A stretch of 64,000 nt of DNA from Lophius americanus (GCA_037951165.1 JBBDHG010000019.1:9747501-9811500), one strand, 5' to 3'. Counted from the stretch's first letter, positions 10,039-22,110 are shown. Translations and numbers: made by a program. The notes: generated from the letters alone by a model not told the origin.

Positions 10039-12292
10039 GTGAGTAATTTCCCTGTAGTTGCATTATTATTACAATGCTATACTGATTCAGATCAGTTCAT
10101 CAGATGGATGGAGATCATCCATCCAACGCACACTTCCTCGTGCCTCAACTGTTTCATTCAGTGAAGGAAAATCTCTGAACACAAAACAGGCAATACTTTG
10201 TATTTCCTCTTAGTTTTTGATGATTCTCTATAAAAATGTATTAAAAGAAGATTGATTAACATTTATGAATTGCATTTGTGTATTAATTGGGGTCGGAAGA
10301 GGGCAGGAAGCCAGGCTGATAAACATTTACAGATTTCTGGTTTCATAAATTTTATTATTTATTCGGCCATCACTTTTTAATTTTTAGGTACACAGACAAT
10401 ATTAGTACGGATCCGACTCACTGTTTTGAGAATGAGGCCCTTGCGCTTTTTTGTTATATGATGCTTAATTCTGTTATCTCTCATGATAACTTGGTTAATG
10501 TGAAAAAGTGAGCTACAAATTTTCAGCATAGTTGAAATTGTTTTTATGCAATTATATTGCAGGATAATTCAAACTAGTTACAAAAATAAAGAAAAAACAC
10601 AAACCTCATCACTAAATGATTCCATAGAATTCTTAAAATCTACACCTAAACTTGATGAAGTGTAAATCATTGAGTATCCAAGGGTGCAGCATTTCATAAA
10701 CCGTCTGTGAAATATCCCATTATTATGTTATTGTATAACTTGGCAAGAGCCTGCTTTCTTCATGTCTTCTCTCACACTCTTGCTACCTTGCCAGCTACCA
10801 AATTCACACTGGTCTCCAGCATTCGATCATCCGATCACGTCAGCCCCTCTGCCTGCCCCCACATATTCCTACCCTACCAGAGCAACTAGTTCAAGCTGGA
10901 TACGCAACGCACATGGTGGGGAAATGGCACCTGGGTTTCTGCCGGCCAAGTTGCCTCCCAACAGGACGTGGCTTTCAGAGTTTCCTGGGAACACTGACTG
11001 GCAGTGGAGATCATTTCTCTTATCAGAGCTGTGATGGAGCTGAGGCTTGTGGATTTGACTTGCATGATGGGGACAAGCCTGCCTGGGAAATGAAAGGAAA
11101 CTACTCCACTCTGCTCTACGTAGAGCGGTGAGCATCAAGGTGTGAATTAAATTTGAAACATTCAGAACAAATAAACCTTAACCCTAACCCTAACTTTGAT
11201 TGTTTCCACTGTCTAACCAGGGTGAAGCAGATCCTACGCAGCCATGATCCCCAGAAACCGCTCTTCCTCTATCTGTCTCTTCCGGCTCCCCATACCCCCT
11301 TGCAGGTGCCAGACCATTTTCTACACCGCTATCATTCCCAGGGCAACCGCTTCAGGCACCACTATGCAGCCATGCTGAGCTGTGTGGATGTTGGGGTTGG
11401 ACAAGTGGTCCAGGGTCTGGAGACCAATGGGTTATATAAAAACTCAGTATTGATCTACTCATCTGATAATGGGGGGCAGCCTTTGTCTGGGGGAAGCAAC
11501 TGGCCACTGAGAGGTGGCAAAGGGACCTATTGGGAAGGGGGAATTAAGGCTGTGGGCTTTGTCCATAGTCCCTTGCTGAAGAGGAAGGGTGTGATCAGTA
11601 GAGCACTGATCCATGTTTCTGACTGGTATCCCACATTACTGGGGCTTGCCGGGGCCCCACAGTCTCACCAAGCCCTAGACGGTCATGATGTGTGGAGGAC
11701 CATCAGTGAGGGCCTACCATGTCCTCGCACTGAAATCCTTTTTAACATTGACCCGGTCTCAAGGAAGCCCGAGGAGCCATATGACAAGGCACTGGTACTC
11801 AATGGCTTTGGGATCTGGGACACAGCTGTTAGGGCAGCAATAAGGGCTGGTGACTGGAAGCTGTTAACAGGAAATGTGGGTGACGGGGACTGGATACCAC
11901 CACAGGCCCTTCCTGGTGGCCCAGAAAGGTGGCAAAGACTTGAGAAGCAGCGTAATAAGCTGGGAAAGTCTGTTTGGCTATTTAATGTCACTTCTGACCC
12001 CTACGAGAGGTCAGACCTGGCAGATTTCCATCCAGAAGTAGTGAAAAATCTGCTGACCAGGCTGTCAGAGTACAACCAGACAGCTGTAATGGCCAAGAAT
12101 CCACCAGATGACCCTATGGCTGATCCTGAGCTGCATGGAGGGGTTTGGAGCCCCTGGCTTGGCCTGGATGGGCAGGAGAGCGATAATGGGGTAAAAAAGT
12201 TGATGAACGTGAGGCAGTGTAAACTATGCAAATTAAAGTCGCTCTTGAAGAAGGTGGAATCACGCCTGCAGAGGAATCGCCTGTTCCTCTAA
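9737..12292 (+). CDS. Arylsulfatase of the ARSI/ARSJ class, complete, three coding exons (join 9737-10038, 10795-11127, 11221-12292)
   Basis: Predicted formylglycine-dependent sulfatase hydrolysing sulfate esters in the secretory or lysosomal compartment; the substrate is unknown. The joined frame gives 568 aa. Residues 1-24 form a signal peptide (MRVGICSVFFLVGATLLSNL...). Metal ligands are D52-D53 (DDQGYGDIGYHGSD). The sulfatase signature PICSPSRSQLMTGR has C90 as the residue converted to formylglycine. Other active-site residues are K144/H146 (MVGKWHLG), H236 (APHTPLQ), D294/N295 (SSDNGG) and K312 (RGGKGTYWEGG). All match the ARSB/ARSI/ARSJ pattern. NYST, NVTS and NQTA are possible N-glycosylation sites. 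The C-terminal tail CKLCKLKSLLKKV resembles ARSI. I chose the ATG at 9,737 because it begins a signal peptide; an in-frame ATG at 9,614 lies upstream of a good splice acceptor (9,642-9,658) and is probably not in the mRNA. The gene lies 12.2 kb upstream of camk2g in the same orientation. It may be a third paralogue beside ARSI and ARSJ, so I assign no symbol. Confidence 0.95.
10039..10794 (+). other. Arylsulfatase intron 1
   Basis: GTGAGT...CCAG intron of 756 bp. AT-rich; I see no repeat or second gene in it. Confidence 0.9.
10795..11127 (+). CDS. Arylsulfatase coding exon 2
   Basis: Follows the acceptor ttgccag and opens with the conserved YQIHTGLQHSIIR, encoding residues 101-212. It carries the K144/H146 pair in HMVGKWHLG and the cysteine-bearing loop up to NYSTLLYVER. 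It closes with CG before GTGAGC; the arginine codon is completed by exon 3. Joining keeps one open frame with exons 1 and 3. Confidence 0.93.
11128..11220 (+). other. Arylsulfatase intron 2 with a short telomere-like tract
   Basis: A 93-bp intron (GTGAGC...CCAG). At about 11,177-11,194 it contains about three copies of CCCTAA/TTAGGG-type sequence. The joined exons keep the frame and match ARSI/ARSJ across the junction. Confidence 0.88.
11221..12292 (+). CDS. Arylsulfatase coding exon 3 (terminal)
   Basis: Begins after gtctaaccag and encodes residues 212-568, ending TAA at 12,290-12,292. It holds H236, D294/N295 and K312, the DWYPTLLGLAG and NIDP segments, the WKLLTG block, and the basic cysteine-containing tail. 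As I recall, mammalian ARSI and ARSJ encode the matching region in the same exon as exon 2 here, so this junction may be an extra intron. Confidence 0.94.
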
Positions 12293-12512
12293 ATGGTTCA
12301 TCCATGGATAGTAAGTGAACTAATGGATTACATTTGAGAGGGAGAAGGAGGGAAAATTAATGAGAGATAGTCGGGCCATATTTGTCATAAAACTATTTAA
12401 AAATGTGTTTTGAGTTGTTTAAATATAGCTCTATGTGTGTGGGTATATTCAAATTTTAGAAGTACAGCCTCTGAGATTTGAATATGTGTACAAAAAGCTG
12501 CAAATTAATAAA
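12293..12512 (+). other. Probable 3' UTR and poly(A) signal of the arylsulfatase gene
   Basis: AT-rich sequence after the stop codon. The first good AATAAA is at 12,507-12,512. Where the transcript really ends cannot be decided from sequence alone. Confidence 0.5.
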
Positions 12513-14199
12513 ATTGTAAATGTCTAACTAGAGGGCACCAGAGAGTGCATGCCTATGCCAAGGACATTTACGGATCCACCATGATGATGTCATTTCTCAT
12601 CTAGCCCACTACTGACACAGTGTCAACAATGTGGGAAAATTCTTCACTGCGTCACCATAATATATCCTATGAAATGGATACATACTAGGCTATAAAATTC
12701 AAAAAATAAATTCAAAAAAATCCAAATCCTGTAATAAATATGTAGACAAATCTGTAAATTAGTTTTATATAAATATAATATCTTATTATTTGCAGATGGA
12801 TTATAAATACACATAAAAAACTATACTATTTCCTGACGACATTCACAACTCAAAGTACATATTTGATTTTTTTGGGGGCATATTTTCAAATCTGTGGAAC
12901 TGTGACAGTTTCTCAACTCTCAACACATTTTCATATTTTGCTAAAACCCCCGTTGACAAATGAAAGTATGGAGGAGCCGACAAGTAAGCAGGTCATAAAG
13001 ACAAGATCAACCCAGTATTAGAAGTATAAGGTCAGCAGATAGACGTCCTGGCTGACAGACAAGGCAGACAGGACTGTGTGGCTGGCTGAGGAGGCTGACT
13101 CACTCAATGTCCTGCAGCCAAATTATAGAAGGGTGACTTTGGCCCTTCAAATGACTGCACAGAGAGCAATGTGTGTGTCACTGTGTGTATGTGTGTGTGT
13201 GCTGCTTATCATGAATAGTTTGATTAATACAGACAGAGTGCATATACATGGAGGTATTCCTGAAGAGATAGGATGAGGTTGAAGGGAATGGACAGTGACC
13301 TCGCAATTTCTGCCAATGATTTAGGTTGACCCTTTATGTAGTCTCTGCTGTCAGAGGTCTAGCAACAAAAATTAAAGATGTGGGTAGTTTGGTACCAGGG
13401 GTTTTGTTGATTTCATTATTTTATGAAAGCCATCGCCAATGAAAATCCGTATGAAAATGTTGCTGCTGCTGTTGTAATGCTGTAATGCTGCTGCTGTTGT
13501 AATGTTGTAATGCTGGGTAATGTTTATGGTGCTGAGCTGTTAGGACATGTTAAGTAAGACATGCTGTCTGTGGGATTCAATGTATTTCCCTGTCTCAGAG
13601 AAGAAAAACACGATTCCAATTTCTAATATATGTCCCACAAGAATTCAAAGAGAACAGAAAAAGTCTGAATTTGAGATGATCCATCTTTGCTCACTACAAC
13701 ATAAAAAGGTAAAAGTGTTGAACTCAGCATTGATCAGCTTATCAGTATTGACCATGAGACGCAGGTAATGGGTCATCTGTAATCGCTAAAAGAAATCCAA
13801 AACAAATAAATTAGATTGCAAATGTTTCAAAAATGCTTCGAATCATGATCAGGCTGGTTGGGCTTATTGTTAAATCTTGCTTTATTAATCCTTCCAGTTA
13901 TGATGAAAGAAAGTTGGGGATGTGTTTTCTTTGTAACGCCGATCATCTTAGATTTTTCTCTGTAACCATTTAACTCAGGATAACTGAATATGAGCACATG
14001 ACTGATAAACCTCATTCATTTACTTCATATCACTATCTAACTCTCTAACTATTAGTGATTTCAATGTGTACCACATTATTAATGTTGCACATAATCGTAT
14101 AAGAGGCGTATAGGGGCCTCTAAATAAATAATAAGCTCCCCAAAAATTAAATGTGTTGTATATTATCCCATTAATGTCCTGCTCAACTGTTTGGTTGAG
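12513..14199. other. Intergenic DNA downstream of the arylsulfatase
   Basis: No gene found. A GT-rich tract at 13,158-13,202 and the CTG-type repeat at 13.46 kb are the only structures noted. Confidence 0.6.
13457..13516. repeat. CTG / TGTAATGCTG low-complexity repeat
   Basis: Imperfect tandem copies of tgctgctgctgttgtaatg, mixing a CTG triplet run with a TGTAATGC unit. Confidence 0.85.
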
Positions 14200-14345
14200 A
14201 ACATTTTGAAAAGTGTGACTGAACCTGTTGATAATATGACCCAGTGGCAGCATGTATAATCTAAAGAGTAAGGGGTCAAGGATGGAGTCCTGGGGGACAC
14301 CACATGTGAAAGGGGCCACGGAGGAGGAGGAGGCATCAACCATAG
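14200..14345 (-). mobile_element. L2/CR1-like LINE reverse transcriptase fragment
   Basis: On the minus strand the sequence reads SSVAPFTCGVPQDSILDPLL then FRLYMLPLGHIINRF. This is the GVPQGSxLGPLLFxLYMLPLG block of teleost L2/CR1-type reverse transcriptases, with the two conserved glycines changed to Asp. Similarity fades past 14,200. It is a relic. Confidence 0.8.
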
Positions 14346-15544
14346 CTATAGAGAAAGTCTTATTTGATATATAGGATTTCTTTTGACATATTAAAGCATG
14401 TGAGGCCTTACTAAACAGAATTATGTAACTTGATCAAACCAAAAGTAAATCTAATAAGGCTCAAATTGTTTCCTACCAATTAAAATTGACTATTTTCCAT
14501 GAAATATAAAACTTGATCGCTAAATAATTTAATAGGTGTTATTTTATTTATTTATTTTGTTTTTACTATTTTTAAACATTACACAACTTAACCCAAGATG
14601 ACTTGTTGATTTGTCATTATATGTTAAATTAGGAGTGTCTAAGAGTGGCTAGTGCCTTTTAAAGACCTGATCATCACACATTGTTCAGTCCCTGCAGGAT
14701 TGACTAGTTAATAAATGCATCCTGTAGTATCCGTCTATTTTGGATTTTTATTTCTTAACACACATGTGTTATAATAAGTGTCATATAATGCTGAAAGTGA
14801 TTAAGATTATGTAAATAAAATTATAAATTCCAAAAATGAATGTTCCATGATAATACACAATTTCAGAAATAGGAAGCTGTATTTTAGAGTAATATTCTAA
14901 CAATGCCATAATCTTTAATTTCAAGAAATGTGTAATTACTTACTGTTTATATACATAAAGAGTATTTAAGAGGAGCGTTTAGTAGGTCACCTGAACATGT
15001 AAAATGTTTGCAAAAGTCGACAGTGTCTGTATCCAATAGACATTATATTTCACATAACAAATTAACACTTTCTCGGGTTTTAAAATTATTATTTTTTTAT
15101 GATAATCATTCCCTTCTCCATTATAATTAGTTCCAAATTACATGTTTTGTAGTAGCAGTAGTAGTAGTCGTACAAGAACTTTAGAAGTTTGGATAATGGA
15201 CAACAGATTAAGTAAACAAAAAAATGTTTTTTGAAACATAGCAGCAATACGAGACAGAAAATGAAAACAGAAGCTACAAAAGTCAGTCAGCCATCAGTTA
15301 TGTAGTTCAAACTTGGCAGAAAAAAATAATTCCTACGCTGTACGTAATTTAAAAATGTTTGAGAACCATTGGTTTAAAGTCCATGGCCCTTAAGCATTTT
15401 GTGCATATCCATCTCCCTTTTACTTTTGACATGATGCACTGTGAGACATACGGAGGAAATAATAATAATAATCTATCCTTAATTTATCACGTTACACAGA
15501 ACATACACACTTTATCTGCATTCAAATCACCCATGAGGGAGCAG

Positions 15545-15660
15545 CGGGTAACCCCTCTGAAGCACCCAGGGGAAGAGGTTTTCAGGGTCTTGCTCAAGGA
15601 CCAACAGGTTCTGGGGCTGGGCTGGGCTTGAACTCATGTCTCCGCCCAGTGGAGGTGGAA
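15545..15660 (-). mobile_element. SINE fragment, minus strand
   Basis: The reverse complement contains ggtccttgagcaagaccctg, as in the SINE-like copies at 20.70 and 45.23 kb, preceded by a degraded tRNA-like half. Truncated. Confidence 0.6.
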
Positions 15661-15669
15661 GGGATGGCC

Positions 15670-16085
15670 CATCCATCCATTTTCTGTGATCGCTCTCGTG
15701 AGAGATTATCCCAGCTAACATTTGATGAGAGGAAGGGTAGACCCTGGACAAAGCGACAGTTCATCACAGTGTAGCAGGGTAGACACATACTACCATTCAC
15801 ATTCACACCTATGGGCAATTTAAAGTCCCCAGTATTACATCAGGTCCATGGGGGGGCTGGAGCCTATACCAGCTGACATTTGGCGAGAGGTGGGGTACAC
15901 CCTGGACAAGTGGTCCTGATGAGGGTAAGTGGTTAAAGATAATAGAAAATGATATTGCATGTTTTTGGACTGTGGGAGGAAGCCAGAGTACCCGGAGACC
16001 CTCGCAAACCAAGGGACAGCAATTGAACCTGGAACCATCTTGCTGTGAAGCAACTGCACCACCCACTGCACTACTGCGCTGCCTG
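15670..16085 (-). repeat. Teleost interspersed repeat (ccatccattttct... family)
   Basis: Begins ccatccattttctgtgatcg. It contains ggctggagcctataccagct, gagaggtggggtacaccctg and ttggactgtgggaggaagcc, and ends near the cttgctgtgaagcaactgca stretch. These phrases are hallmarks of a high-copy fish repeat. Copies with the same phrases occur at 21.80-22.11 kb (opposite strand) and 41.15-41.38 kb. Confidence 0.8.
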
Positions 16086-16261
16086 CAAAGGGGTTGTATT
16101 TAGTCTTAATTTATCATAGGCGTGTTTTGGGCATCGATTCATTTCAAAGTGTCACCGTCATTTCCCCTTCAGAGGCCAGTGGTGCCTTGAGAGACATTAA
16201 TGAGGCCCTGGGTCCAAAACCCATGTCCTATTAAAAACTCCATTTTACTGCACTTTGGGTG

Positions 16262-16370
16262 CGGCTGTAGTTGAGTTGGTAGAGTGGTCAAATGTAGAGA
16301 ACTTATTTCAGAATATTGTACTGTATATATGTACTGTGTATAACAAACATGATCATTGAAATCATTATCA
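16262..16370 (+). mobile_element. SINE fragment, internally deleted
   Basis: gagttggtagagtggtc resembles a tRNA A box. It is followed at once by caaatgtagagaacttattt and gtactgtgtat, which match the 3' part of the SINE at 45.30-45.36 kb, so the middle is missing. Confidence 0.6.
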
Positions 16371-19300
16371 TTGTATGAGTAAATCCATAGATATTTAACT
16401 GGGGATGAGGTGGAGGGATGCAGTGCATCTCTGAGCAGGATAACCTTGGAGATGCAATGGATCAGAGTCTGCACATCAGGCAGGACAGGTCATAACAATG
16501 ATCATTCATTGTTAAAAACAAATGGCTTGTGTGAAATGTTTGAGCTGGTGTGTCTCTATCAGAGGAAATCAGAGGAAACAGTCCCATCATTGTGCCTGAC
16601 CTCACACTATTTCAAGCTCCTGGGTGCACAGACGGGACATAAGTAAGTACAGTAAGTAAGCCACTAAAACAACATAATTTTCTCTGTTCTCCATCAAACA
16701 ACTGGAGGATTTCTTTCCTCTAAGACTCAGCAAAGGGTTCATGTCTTGTATGACATTGTTGCAGGAACAAGGAAGCTGAAGGCACTACTTCGCGCTTCGT
16801 TCGCCCCCTGTTTGTGAATACAACAAACACACACTGGGTAAAACTAACTTGATGATAACTGCATTAGATTCCAGTGATGTGATTTGACTGCTTTGAGTTC
16901 ACAATAGGAGTTTTCTTCAGAGACCCTCATATAAGAAACTGGCGTAGACAATTGGTCCATGCCCACTCATCTAATTCTCAGTATGTGATGGTCCACAGAA
17001 ATAAGGCACCGTCAGATGATATAAATCATTAAGGAGTTGTCACATACACGTGCACACAAAAGCACACACATGAATGCACAGCTCTCCCCTGTACGTGGGA
17101 GGGAGCTGTGATATCAGCATTTAGATAATCAGTTGAATGCTGACGTAAAATTCATTGGTGAGGATGTGATGCTAAGCAAAACAGAATTATGAAAAGGTTG
17201 TGGGTACAATTTTAATTGCTACTTGCAGACAGAGCTCTAGGTTTGGTTTATTTTCACAAAACGAAAGGTAATACATCCACTTTAACGAACTGTACATGAC
17301 AGATTGTTCCGCGGAAGATCGTTGAGGTTAAAACTTGAGCATGACATCGGGTGAGCTGTCTCCGTGGACCTCAGTAGCAGATAGGAAGGTTTGACCCTTG
17401 GATGTTGTGCTATGGAAAAACAGTGGTCACTCCCTGAGACATACACACTGCCACAGTAACATGCACACGAACACACACTTATTTCAATACAATACAACCT
17501 TGCAATGTGACTGGCCAGCGCACTGGAGGAGAGAAAGATAGGAAGAGCAGCCGTGGGCCAAGTTAAAAACATTCTTGCAGAATGAGTCACAAGCCTTTGG
17601 GCTGTGTGGCTCCATAAAACAGCTGTTACAGAATAAAAAGAAATCTTTTCAATTGCTCTCCTGTTAGATTTATAATAAACTAACTTATAGTACCTGCGTG
17701 GGTATGCAAGGCCTTTCATTTTTGATAATCAATACTGAGCTGATCATATGCATTCATTTGCATGAATGTAAGATAAAGGTAATTGTTTTCTATAAAGTGC
17801 ATAAAATACACTTTAAAATTTGACATTAAATACAGTACCTTGAGTTGAATTGAGTAAATACATTTATTTTTCACCACTATCATTAATGTAACATATCATG
17901 CTAATGCATTAATAAAGGTAAATCACCTAAATAAACCTGTTAAACCTGTGGATATAGGGTTTGAGAGAGGGGTAATATTTTCACTTTTACTTGACTCACT
18001 TTCCTCTATTCCCTTTCCTTTTGCAGATCTCCTTATTTTAAAGTTCTAAATATCTCATCTTTTTTTCTCTCACTATCGTGCTTCCACTTGCTCATGTTTT
18101 CCACACTACTTGTCATTTTGCTTGCAAAAAAGCCTCAATGTATTCATTCACCTTGTTATTCAATTTTTTTTTAAATCAACAAGTGCTGCTAAACTCAGAA
18201 CAAATCATTCAAAAGGTTAAAAAACCAACAAGTTCTGTTTATTAAAACAATAATAAAACATTACTTTCTGTTATTTTACAGCAAGATCTAAATGCAATCC
18301 TCTTCATGCAGACATGAGTAAGATTAAATAATCTAAACCTGTAAACCTTAAACTGTTTTTAATAGATGGTGAAGTCTCCCAAAGTTACCAAAAACCCCAT
18401 GTTCCAAGAAAAGGTACGGATAACATGACCTCAGCCCTTTCTCACTTTTCACCCCCTCAAATTCACATAACATGTATCACATAACCTGTTTCATTCCCCA
18501 TGGGTTCTACCTCATCAGCGGTTGTAATGGGTCTCAAAATAAGTATGTGGTATAAATAACTGTTGAGCAAAGAAACATTTTGTTACTACACAAAATTATC
18601 TTGTGTTTTTATCTTTACTTACAAAATAAATAGCATGTAGTTTCCCTTGATCATGCTTGCAGTAAGTTGTCCTTTCAAATAAAACAATCAGGCTAGAAGG
18701 AGAAACAGGTGGTGTTGTTTCTCACAGCGGACAAAAGATATTAAGCTTGATTTTAAGGGGTGACAAACCTGAATGGTTGGAAAAGGTTCCCATCCACCCT
18801 TCAACCTGTCACTGCACTACTTGTCCAAACCTCGCCAGGCCGGCACATTGCTGAGGAAACTTAGCTATTAATACCATATGTCTGCACCCTTGCTGCTTAG
18901 GCTTTCATATCAGAGCTGAACCCTGTAATTATGGCAAGAACTGGGAGCACTGCTCCTGTGCTCACTGCAAAACACTTATTAATTGCCAGCAACGCTCGCT
19001 GAATACTGTTCCAGATATACAATCACAATTCATAGGCACGAGAGAGAAAAATAACAGAATGGAGATGTACACGTTTACGCAAACTGAAGCTGTTAGGTGG
19101 ATTTTACTGCTTTGCTTCATTTATATATTTGGCAATTTCAAACAAAATCTGGCAAATTACCGTAGGTGCTGCGACCAGGCAAAATGGATATAAAATGTAA
19201 AATTGACATATACTACATAATTACTGCCAGGCTCAATGGCTGCAACGAAGAAGGGAGGGGAATTGGTGGCCAAATGAAGGGATGTATTATAGAATATGTG

Positions 19301-19800
19301 AAAAGCCGAGGTAACATGACCAAACATAAAGTAACTACGTTTTTTTTCTTTGTCTGCTCCAGAGAAGAAGAGACGGAGCCAGCATCAGGTAGGGTTCATC
19401 CAGTCAATAGAATTCACTCAGCACCAGCGCCTCAACAATCAGAGGGAAAAAAGCAAGAAAAACCTCCTGTCTTGACAAAGGGGACATCACAACCCAAACT
19501 GAAATGAGAGAAACTTTTTTGGGTATTTCTGTATATTTCTCTTTCATGCAACCTGGACAAGAGAAGAACTGAGTGATCAGCTCTATGCTTCTGTGGTTCT
19601 AAGGGGATTCAATGTTTTCAAAGTACAACTATATTGAATTACTATTTCCCTCCACTGGTGCGAGGGAGGAGGGATGTCCCATTCACTCTAATAGTTTCAG
19701 GTCAATATATCCCTAGATAGTCCAGGATATTAAGAAATTGCCGTCTCCGTCTCCTTGTCCATGTTAACGGGATAACTCACAACTATTTTCAAACTTTAAA
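16371..19800. other. Intergenic DNA, no established gene
   Basis: Mostly AT-rich and unique-looking. It includes an open minus-strand frame at 17,282-17,719 (145 codons, no motif), a possible but weak exon pair at 18,366-18,414 and 19,363-19,507, and a non-repetitive homeobox-site-like stretch at 18.83-19.02 kb. None is proven. Confidence 0.5.
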
Positions 19801-19919
19801 TCCGTTTAGAACTTAGTGCAAGGAAGAGCTTGCTTAAATTATTTTTCTCAAAAGAAGAAGAATCCAAGAAGTTGGAATGACTTTGGGAATGGTCGTTGTA
19901 TTTTTCCGACCCTAGGGGA

Positions 19920-20365
19920 AGCCTTATCTCCAAATTTTTCAGATCAAAGTCCAAATTTTGGTGCATGTAAATCGACTCGAGGTGATTTCCTTTGTATGTC
20001 TCGTATTTTATTCTAATAGTTTATATTTGTCTCACAAGGTGGAGTTTTTATTATTTAATTTTTTTTATGAAATAAACTGTTTTTGGAATTTATCTTCCTC
20101 ACTGTTGGTATGATTTAGTCCGAACTTGGTGAATTTGAATGCACTCAAGGTGATCTATCTTGCAATTATCATATTATAGTCATAGTTCATATATTACTCA
20201 CTAGGGGGAGCTCTTTTTTTTGCAAAAAAACGAATTTTCTTTACATAATTTCACACTTAATTTGTTCAGTCAGGGGACTTCCGTGTACAACATAGGGGAT
20301 GGGGGGCCTTTCGGACGGATATTCTTTCAGTCGGGAATGATAGCTTAGGCCTAGTTTACGTTGTA
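19920..20365 (+). repeat. Unclassified repeat, copy 2, with an internal ~170-bp tandem duplication
   Basis: Two successive units: 19,935-20,070 and 20,105-20,240 share the order (gatttagtcc or gatcaaagtcc)...(aacttggtg or atttt ggtg)...(actcaaggtgatc or actcgaggtgatt)...ttcatat/tttatat...ctcac. Downstream, 20,172-20,365 matches 1-205. The class is unknown. Confidence 0.6.
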
Positions 20366-20639
20366 AATCTATCTGAGCGTTGTCCACTTCATTTCTAACT
20401 AAATTATTCTACATGAGACACTAGATGAACAGTAATGTTTTTCAACATGTGGTACAGAACATATTCTGGATTGGATTTATCATTATGGAGCTATTTTGCA
20501 AACCCACGATTGTAAGATTGCTAATCATCCTTATTGCTGTGATTTCAATGTGCCAAAACCGAGAGAACCTTTACTACTCGTGTACTACTGTAAAATTGAA
20601 AGTAACAATGTAAGGAATGTCTAAGATGATGGAGAAGCT

Positions 20640-20830
20640 CAGTCAGAAGAGTAGCCATTTCCCAAGATCGGCAGGTCAACAGTGTACATGTTGAAGGGTC
20701 CTTGAGCAAGACCCTGAAACCCAAATCTGCTTGCTGGGCGCTGCAGATAATTTAGGGATGAGTTAAATGCAGAGAACCCATTTAAGGACTACTTGTATGA
20801 TTGTATGTGACAAGTAAAGGCTTGTTCTCC
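20640..20830 (+). mobile_element. SINE fragment, plus strand
   Basis: Contains agggtccttgagcaagaccc, gatgagttaaatgcagagaa and tgtatgtgacaagtaaag, in the same order as the SINE at 45.14-45.40 kb. The tRNA-like head is poorly preserved. Confidence 0.7.
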
Positions 20831-20899
20831 CCGACATTGGAGTTTCTGACAATCGCACTGTTATGCTAAAAACAGCACAAAGGTCCAAAGTGAATGTCA

Positions 20900-21335
20900 C
20901 CAAACCTGTTTTGAAGCAGTTTTGTGTGTGGCAAGAGGGGGCCATATCACCCACATCAAATCCAACCCCCCCAGCACCAAACACATCAGGTTCTTTTAAA
21001 TCAGGGCTTAAAACATTAGTATTTGAGGTGGCCTATCCTCAAATCATGCCCATGACATCCCATGTCTTTATTTGACTTTGACTTTGACGTTTTCTGCCTT
21101 TTACTTGTTTTTTCTTGTTGCCCTGCTTTCATTGTCATCTATTTCAAGGAATTGTTGAAACATACACATACACACTTTTTGCACTTAGAGACTTTGCTAT
21201 CTTACTGCCTTTTAAATGTGTATTTACGTTGTTATTGTTGTCGAATGCACTTTGATGTTTTTAAATTCTAAAAGCCCTTTGGATTTATCTGCGTCTGAAC
21301 AATACTATAGATATAAATTGCCTTGCCTTGTTACC
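20900..21335 (+). mobile_element. 3' end of an L2-like LINE
   Basis: The frame SGSFKSGLKTLVFEVAYPQ matches the C-terminal FKSRLKTHLF block of L2/CR1-type ORF2. It is followed by a 3' UTR ending ataaattgccttgccttg, the short-tandem tail typical of these elements. 5'-truncated and mutated. Confidence 0.65.
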
Positions 21336-21799
21336 AAAGATGGAAACATCTCACACATCTTCGAAAAAAATCTACAAACTTAAGGTATCTGTGCTTTTGT
21401 AGAAAGGTATACTGTTAATTTAATATCTATTTGATTTGGATAAAATTGCAGCTCTGTTTTTGGACTCCCATGTTCCTCAGGATAAAAGCTGCCTCCCCAG
21501 AGGCTAAACTGGCTACTTTATTAACTTTCTAGTTGCTAACTTAGTCTGCTGTTTGGAATTGACTATATAGTACACAGAAGAGTTTTTTTTAAACTGAAGG
21601 GAACTTGTTGAGACCAGTGAGAAGATGGAAAAAAAGATAGTAGGTTTGAAACTGTACAGCTAGCTGGCTCGCTGTAGAACAGTGAGGAAGAGTAGAAATT
21701 ATGATTATCATCTTTGGGTTTGTCATTAGTGAAATAATGATTAGAACATGTTTTAAATATCTCAGAAAAACAGAACAGATTTCTCGTCTGTGGCTTCCC

Positions 21800-22110
21800 G
21801 GGCAGCATGATGCCATAGCTGTTAGCACTATTGCCTCACAGCAGCGAGGTTCGGAATTCTAATTAATCTGGGGCCATTCTCTATGGGGTCTGTTCTTCAT
21901 CTCCAGGGACTGACTGGGGTTTGACCAAAATCATGCTTTGCTGGAGAATTTGTGACTCTAAATTGCCTGTGAATTTAAGTGTGATTTACTGTCTGTATGT
22001 GTTGTTCCTGTGATGAACTGGCAACTCTTCCAGAGTGTATCCCGCTTCCCACCCATTGAGCCTCCCTGCACCCCACAACGGATAAGAAGGTACAGAAAAT
22101 GGATGGACAA
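21800..22110 (+). repeat. Teleost interspersed repeat, opposite orientation to the 15.67 kb copy
   Basis: Reads ggcagcatgatgccatagct, ttagcactattgcctcacag, gtgactctaaattgcctgtg and cctgtgatgaactggcaact, and ends in aaaatggatgga. Same family as 15.67-16.09 and 41.15-41.38 kb. Confidence 0.8.

Noticed and set aside
17282..17719. 145-codon minus-strand open frame as a gene
   Set aside because: No family motif, no splice context or signal peptide, and a composition expected by chance in 64 kb.
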